Assembly (NCBI GenBank): GCA_964522165.1
Contig: CAZFVV010000008.1
Coordinates: forward strand, 11,839 to 75,838
DNA: 64,000 nucleotides
Direction: 5' to 3'
Origin: JABWBP01 sp964522165
GTDB taxonomy: Bacteria > Calditrichota > Calditrichia > RBG-13-44-9 > J075
Part shown: in pieces, positions 61,140-64,000 of the stretch
How positions within the stretch are numbered: the stretch's first letter is position 1
How the letters are laid out: each line of letters starts with the position of its first letter
Translations under genes and position numbers: made by a program
Notes under the pieces: generated by a model
The model's input: the letters and a program-made list of their open reading frames with translations, nothing else
Told to the model about the DNA's origin: nothing
Databases searched by the model: none

Positions 61140-61988
61140 ATGAAGCAGTCTCAATTTTTAGAAATGCCTTTTGTGAAGTCGGTATTCCATCCCTCGGATT
61201 TTTCCGAAGCAAGTAGAAACGCCTTTCACCATGCCCTGGCAGTCGCCCTTAGAAGGCAAACCCGCTTTATCGTCCTTCATGCCGGGGGGTCGCGGGATAG
61301 CTGGCTGAATTTCCCCCCGGTTCGCGCCACCCTGGAAAAATGGGGATTGTTGGAAAAAGGAAGCCCCCGTTCCGCAGTGTTTGAGGAATTGAAAATCCGG
61401 GTCGAAAAAGTGCAATTGGGAGGCCTGAATCCCCTGGGCGCTACCCTCGGCTACCTCCAAAAGCATCCCACCGACCTGATCGTTCTTTCCACCGAAGGGC
61501 GGGAAGGATTGCCGCGCTGGATCAAACCTTCCGCTGCCGAAAAATTGGCTCAAAAATCCCAGACCATGACCCTGTTCGTGCCTGCCGCGGCGCGGGGATT
61601 CGTATCTCCCGAAGACGGTAGCGTTTTGCTGAAAAAAATACTGATTCCGGTTGATCGCAATCCCACCCCCCTGCCGGCGCTGGAATACGCTACCCGGATC
61701 ACCCGAATGGCGGAAGAACCGGTTCAGATCATCCTCTGCCATATAGGCGATTCCACCACCATGCCCGCTCTCGATCTGCCGGAAAGCCCCAATTGGACCT
61801 GGGAAAAAGTGTTCCGGAGCGGGGAAGTAGTGGATAATATTATTCAAGTCGCCAAGCAACACAATGTAGATTTGATTGTAATGGCAACCGCCGGGCGCGA
61901 TGGCATTCTGGATGCGTTACGCGGCAGCGTTACCGAGCAGGCATTACGGAGGTCTCCCTGCCCCTTACTGGCGGTGCCCGGGTATTAA
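61140..61988 (+). CDS. Tandem universal stress protein (UspA-like)
   Basis: 282 aa with two Usp domains (about 12-140 and 160-282). ATG 61140 follows AAGGAGG. Each half has a strand-helix opening (VFHPSDFSEASRNAFHHALA and ILIPVDRNPTPLPALEYATR). The second has the nucleotide-binding tail GSVTEQALRRSPCPLLAVP; the first is degenerate there. Known tandem Usps are cytoplasmic and bind ATP or another ligand under stress. Confidence 0.88.
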   Translation: MKQSQFLEMPFVKSVFHPSDFSEASRNAFHHALAVALRRQTRFIVLHAGGSRDSWLNFPPVRATLEKWGLLEKGSPRSAVFEELKIRVEKVQLGGLNPLGATLGYLQKHPTDLIVLSTEGREGLPRWIKPSAAEKLAQKSQTMTLFVPAAARGFVSPEDGSVLLKKILIPVDRNPTPLPALEYATRITRMAEEPVQIILCHIGDSTTMPALDLPESPNWTWEKVFRSGEVVDNIIQVAKQHNVDLIVMATAGRDGILDALRGSVTEQALRRSPCPLLAVPGY

Positions 61989-62020
61989 GGAGGTTGGAAA
62001 AAATAAAAGTACCAATGCGA

Positions 62021-62195
62021 ATTACCAGGTGAAAAATTATGGCCACGAAGACACCAAGACGTTAAGGAAGCACAAAGGAAAAGAAAAAATTTAAGGATAT
62101 AAACGCTAAAACCTTTGTGAAACTTCCTGTCTTGGTGTCTTGGTGGCAAACTTTCTTCAATGTCATCCCCAACTGGTAATTGGCATTAATCGTTT
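62021..62195. repeat. Nested inverted repeats, CACCAAGACACCAAG family
   Basis: Outer arms AATGCGAATTACCAG and CTGGTAATTGGCATT; inner imperfect arms GGCCACGAAGACACCAAGAC and CTTGGTGTCTTGGTGGCA. The inner part is related to 47181-47267. Confidence 0.8.
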
Positions 62196-62231
62196 AGGAC
62201 TACCAAATCACTTAAACAGAAAGGATCGAAC

Positions 62232-62903
62232 ATGAACCCTGAGCGACAGTCGTTAACGAAAAAAAATTCCGGATCTAACGCCGCCCTCCTGGCCGCAGCG
62301 ATGTTGCTGGTACTGATTTCCTCATCCCTTTGGGCGCAGCAGCGCCGTTTCGAGATTACCCCCTTTGCGGGATACCAGTTTTTGGGAAGCACCGATGTAT
62401 ATTATGCAAATACCACCGGAGACGTGGATATTAAGGATGATATGGTCTTTGGTTTCTCCATTAACGTTCCTGCCGCGTATGGGGCGGAGTTAGAACTTTT
62501 CTACAGCCGGCAGGACAGCAAGTTGACTTTTGACGGCGGGCCCTTTGGCCAGGATGAAACCTTGTTTGACATGAGCGTGGAATATTTCCAAATAGGCGTT
62601 CTGCGCGGAGTTCCAAAAGAAAATATATTGCCCTACGGGGTGTTTACCCTGGGTGCAACCAATTTTAATCCCAAACAGGAAGGCCTGGAAAGTGAATGGA
62701 GATTTTCCTTCACGCTTGGACTGGGCGCCAAGGCGTACCTTTCCGAAAAAATCGGGCTTCGCCTCCAGGGAACCCTTCTAATGCCCGTCCAATGGGCCGG
62801 CGGCAGCGTCTATTTCGGCACCGGTGGTTCCGGCGTTGGGGTTAGCGCCGGTACATCGTTGATACAGATCGATGTACGGGGCGGTTTGATTATTCTGTTT
62901 TAA
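62232..62903 (+). CDS. Outer-membrane beta-barrel protein
   Basis: 223 aa, signal peptide with hydrophobic core LAAAMLLVLISSSLWAQ (the N-region is long, about 18 residues). The mature part has the OmpA/OprF-like small-barrel pattern: RRFEITPFAGYQFLGS, AYGAELELFYSRQDSK, ending IQIDVRGGLIILF. Function unknown. Confidence 0.78.
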   Translation: MNPERQSLTKKNSGSNAALLAAAMLLVLISSSLWAQQRRFEITPFAGYQFLGSTDVYYANTTGDVDIKDDMVFGFSINVPAAYGAELELFYSRQDSKLTFDGGPFGQDETLFDMSVEYFQIGVLRGVPKENILPYGVFTLGATNFNPKQEGLESEWRFSFTLGLGAKAYLSEKIGLRLQGTLLMPVQWAGGSVYFGTGGSGVGVSAGTSLIQIDVRGGLIILF

Positions 62904-62934
62904 CCGACATATTGCCAATTAAGAGTTGCACCAT

Positions 62935-63029
62935 TTTATGCCGCCAAGTCACAAAATCACGAAGGAATCACAAAGACGCAATAAATTTCTTAGTGAAACC
63001 TGGTGTTTTTGTGGCTTCGGGGCATAAAT
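62935..63029. repeat. Inverted repeat, CACAAAGG family
   Basis: Third copy of the family seen at 47181 and 62040: left arm TTTATGCCGCCAAGTCAC, right arm GTGGCTTCGGGGCATAAA. It directly precedes the orphan AAA+ fragment. Confidence 0.8.
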
Positions 63030-63044
63030 TCAAACTTTTAAAAC

Positions 63045-63190
63045 GGCTTCTTAGATGAAATCGGGGAATTAACGCTGGAGCTGCAAGCCAGATTATTGCA
63101 CGTACTTCAGTATGGCGAATTTGAACGGCTGGGCAGCCCCAGCACCATCAATGTAGATGTGCGGGTGATTGCCGCCACCCATCGCGACGG
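63045..63190 (+). pseudogene. Orphan fragment of a sigma-54 AAA+ ATPase domain
   Basis: About 48 codons read as the Walker B and downstream region of sigma-54 activators: FLDEIGELTLELQARLLHVL, then GEFERLGSPSTINVDVRVIA, then ATHRD. The Walker A, GAFTGA and C-terminal parts are missing. Family repeats lie on both sides. It may be a piece of the AAA+ domain absent from the remnant at 59268-59925. Confidence 0.85.
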
Positions 63191-63205
63191 AAGTCTTTCA
63201 TCGTA

Positions 63206-63460
63206 TGTCATGCTTCGACTCCCCTTGGGCAAGCTCAGGGCAGGCTTCTCAGCATGACAGCATGGTGTCACCCTGAGCGAAGTCGAAGGGTAAACGGAGC
63301 AAATGGCGAATAACTTCCGCCGCGAAGCACTGTTACATCGCGGCAGAGTTAGTCCGCCGCCAGGCTTACTGGTTGCGAAGTTCAACTTCGCAACCCAATT
63401 GCGTGCCGAAGTTGAACTTCGGCGCGAGGATCGACGGACTTTCTCTGCCGGAGAGTACTC
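63206..63460. repeat. Two palindromic repeat elements upstream of sulfatase
   Basis: Element 1 (63206-63292): TGTCATGCTTCGAC arms and ACCCTGAGCGAAGTCGAAGG type. Element 2 (63340-63460): CGGCAGAGTTAGTCCG paired with CGGACTTTCTCTGCCG, enclosing GTTGCGAAGTTCAACTTCGC and GCCGAAGTTGAACTTCGGC hairpins. Nothing coding is seen in 63191-63651. Confidence 0.78.
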
Positions 63461-63651
63461 GTTCTAACCGTCTGCCTGTTTTTCTTATCCTGTTCTGATT
63501 AAACCACATTACATTGAAGTAAACCATTAACCCTCAAACTCAATTTCAAATTTTTCCCATTAAATTCGCCGAGCGCCGTAAGCAGCTTTGCCGCTTGCGA
63601 GCATCCGCAAATAAATTTTACAAACCATAAACCAAACGAAGGGAAAAGATT

Positions 63652-64000
63652 ATGAGTAATCGCTGGATTTATAATTCATGGGTCGTCCTGCTGCTATCCG
63701 TTTTTATATTGCCCCTGCTATCCGGGGCGGGTAGCGCCCTGGCCCAGCAAAAAAAGCCCAATATTCTGGTCATCTGGGGGGATGATATCGGCGGGTTCAA
63801 CGTCAGCGCCTACAACATGGGCATGATGGGTTACCAGACGCCCAATATTGACCGCATCGCCAAAGAGGGCGCGCTGTTTACCGACTGGTACGGGCAGCAG
63901 AGCTGCACCGCCGGGCGCGCGGCGTTCATCACCGGGCAGTCGCCCATCCGCACCGGCCTCACCAAGGTCGGCCTGCCGGGCGCGCCGGAGGGCATGAAGA
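63652..64000 (+). CDS. Sulfatase (arylsulfatase family), 3' partial
   Basis: 116 codons before the window ends. The signal peptide spans residues 1-31 (WVVLLLSVFILPLLSG to LAQQ). The metal-binding KPNILVIWGDDIG run has the Asp pair at 44-45. SCTAGR at 84-89 is the CxAxR sulfatase signature, whose Cys85 is the formylglycine precursor. The ATG follows GAAGGGA. It removes sulfate esters, perhaps from sulfated polysaccharides. The coding bases are noticeably more GC-rich at third positions than the neighbours. Confidence 0.92.
   Translation, partial: MSNRWIYNSWVVLLLSVFILPLLSGAGSALAQQKKPNILVIWGDDIGGFNVSAYNMGMMGYQTPNIDRIAKEGALFTDWYGQQSCTAGRAAFITGQSPIRTGLTKVGLPGAPEGMK

Overview
The window suggests a bacterium of the FCB supergroup (Bacteroidota / Ignavibacteria / Calditrichota / KSB1-like). 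The evidence is several secreted proteins ending in a type IX (Por) sorting domain with the NYPNPFNP motif, a PorV/PorQ-type outer-membrane protein, a large TonB-dependent receptor with an N-terminal carboxypeptidase-regulatory-like domain, and an S46 dipeptidyl peptidase. No taxonomic marker gene is present, so the phylum call is an inference.

Layout. (1) 1-15.9 kb is an accessory region. It starts with a left-truncated DUF4157 (extracellular-contractile-injection-associated) protein, an M15 peptidase and an unknown protein. A tight five-gene operon follows at 3.6-12.3 kb: two near-identical CHAT proteases, a 1326-aa TPR protein ending in a soluble homologue of the FlhA/SctV type III export-gate cytoplasmic domain, a 596-aa protein that reads as two tandem FlhA/SctV cytoplasmic domains, and a small YgiT-type zinc-finger protein. 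Then come GNAT and Nudix genes, an unknown gene and a TonB-like lipoprotein. The region stops at 15.85-15.92 kb at the 3' half of a tRNA-Leu(UAA) followed by a terminator. This looks like the attachment-site scar of an integrated island, whose intact tRNA should lie left of the window.

(2) 16.2-20.4 kb holds a VOC protein, an S46 peptidase and a membrane-anchored winged-helix regulator divergent from the next cluster.

(3) 20.6-58.2 kb is a large pectin-utilisation locus on the + strand. Extracellular steps: GH105, GH28, PL9, PL1 and CE8-like enzymes, with a TonB receptor, PorV-like and FadL-like outer-membrane proteins and T9SS-exported beta-helix-like proteins. Uronate catabolism: a cupin, KduD, KduI, UxaC, a tagaturonate epimerase (UxaE), an SDR mannonate oxidoreductase, KDPG aldolase, KDG kinase and a DctPQM TRAP transporter. 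These are followed by a LarA-type nickel racemase/epimerase homologue, 6-phosphogluconate dehydrogenase and a second PfkB kinase. No mannonate dehydratase (UxuA) is seen. The LarA homologue plus Gnd suggest a possible mannonate-gluconate-6-phosphogluconate bypass.

(4) 58.5-64 kb holds DUF1697, a sigma-54 activator broken into pieces, two outer-membrane/periplasmic proteins, a tandem universal stress protein, and a right-truncated sulfatase.

From 28 kb rightwards the intergenic spaces are packed with long inverted repeats of several families, often nested one inside another, and with degenerate 7-8 bp tandem repeats. I see none of these in the left-hand island.
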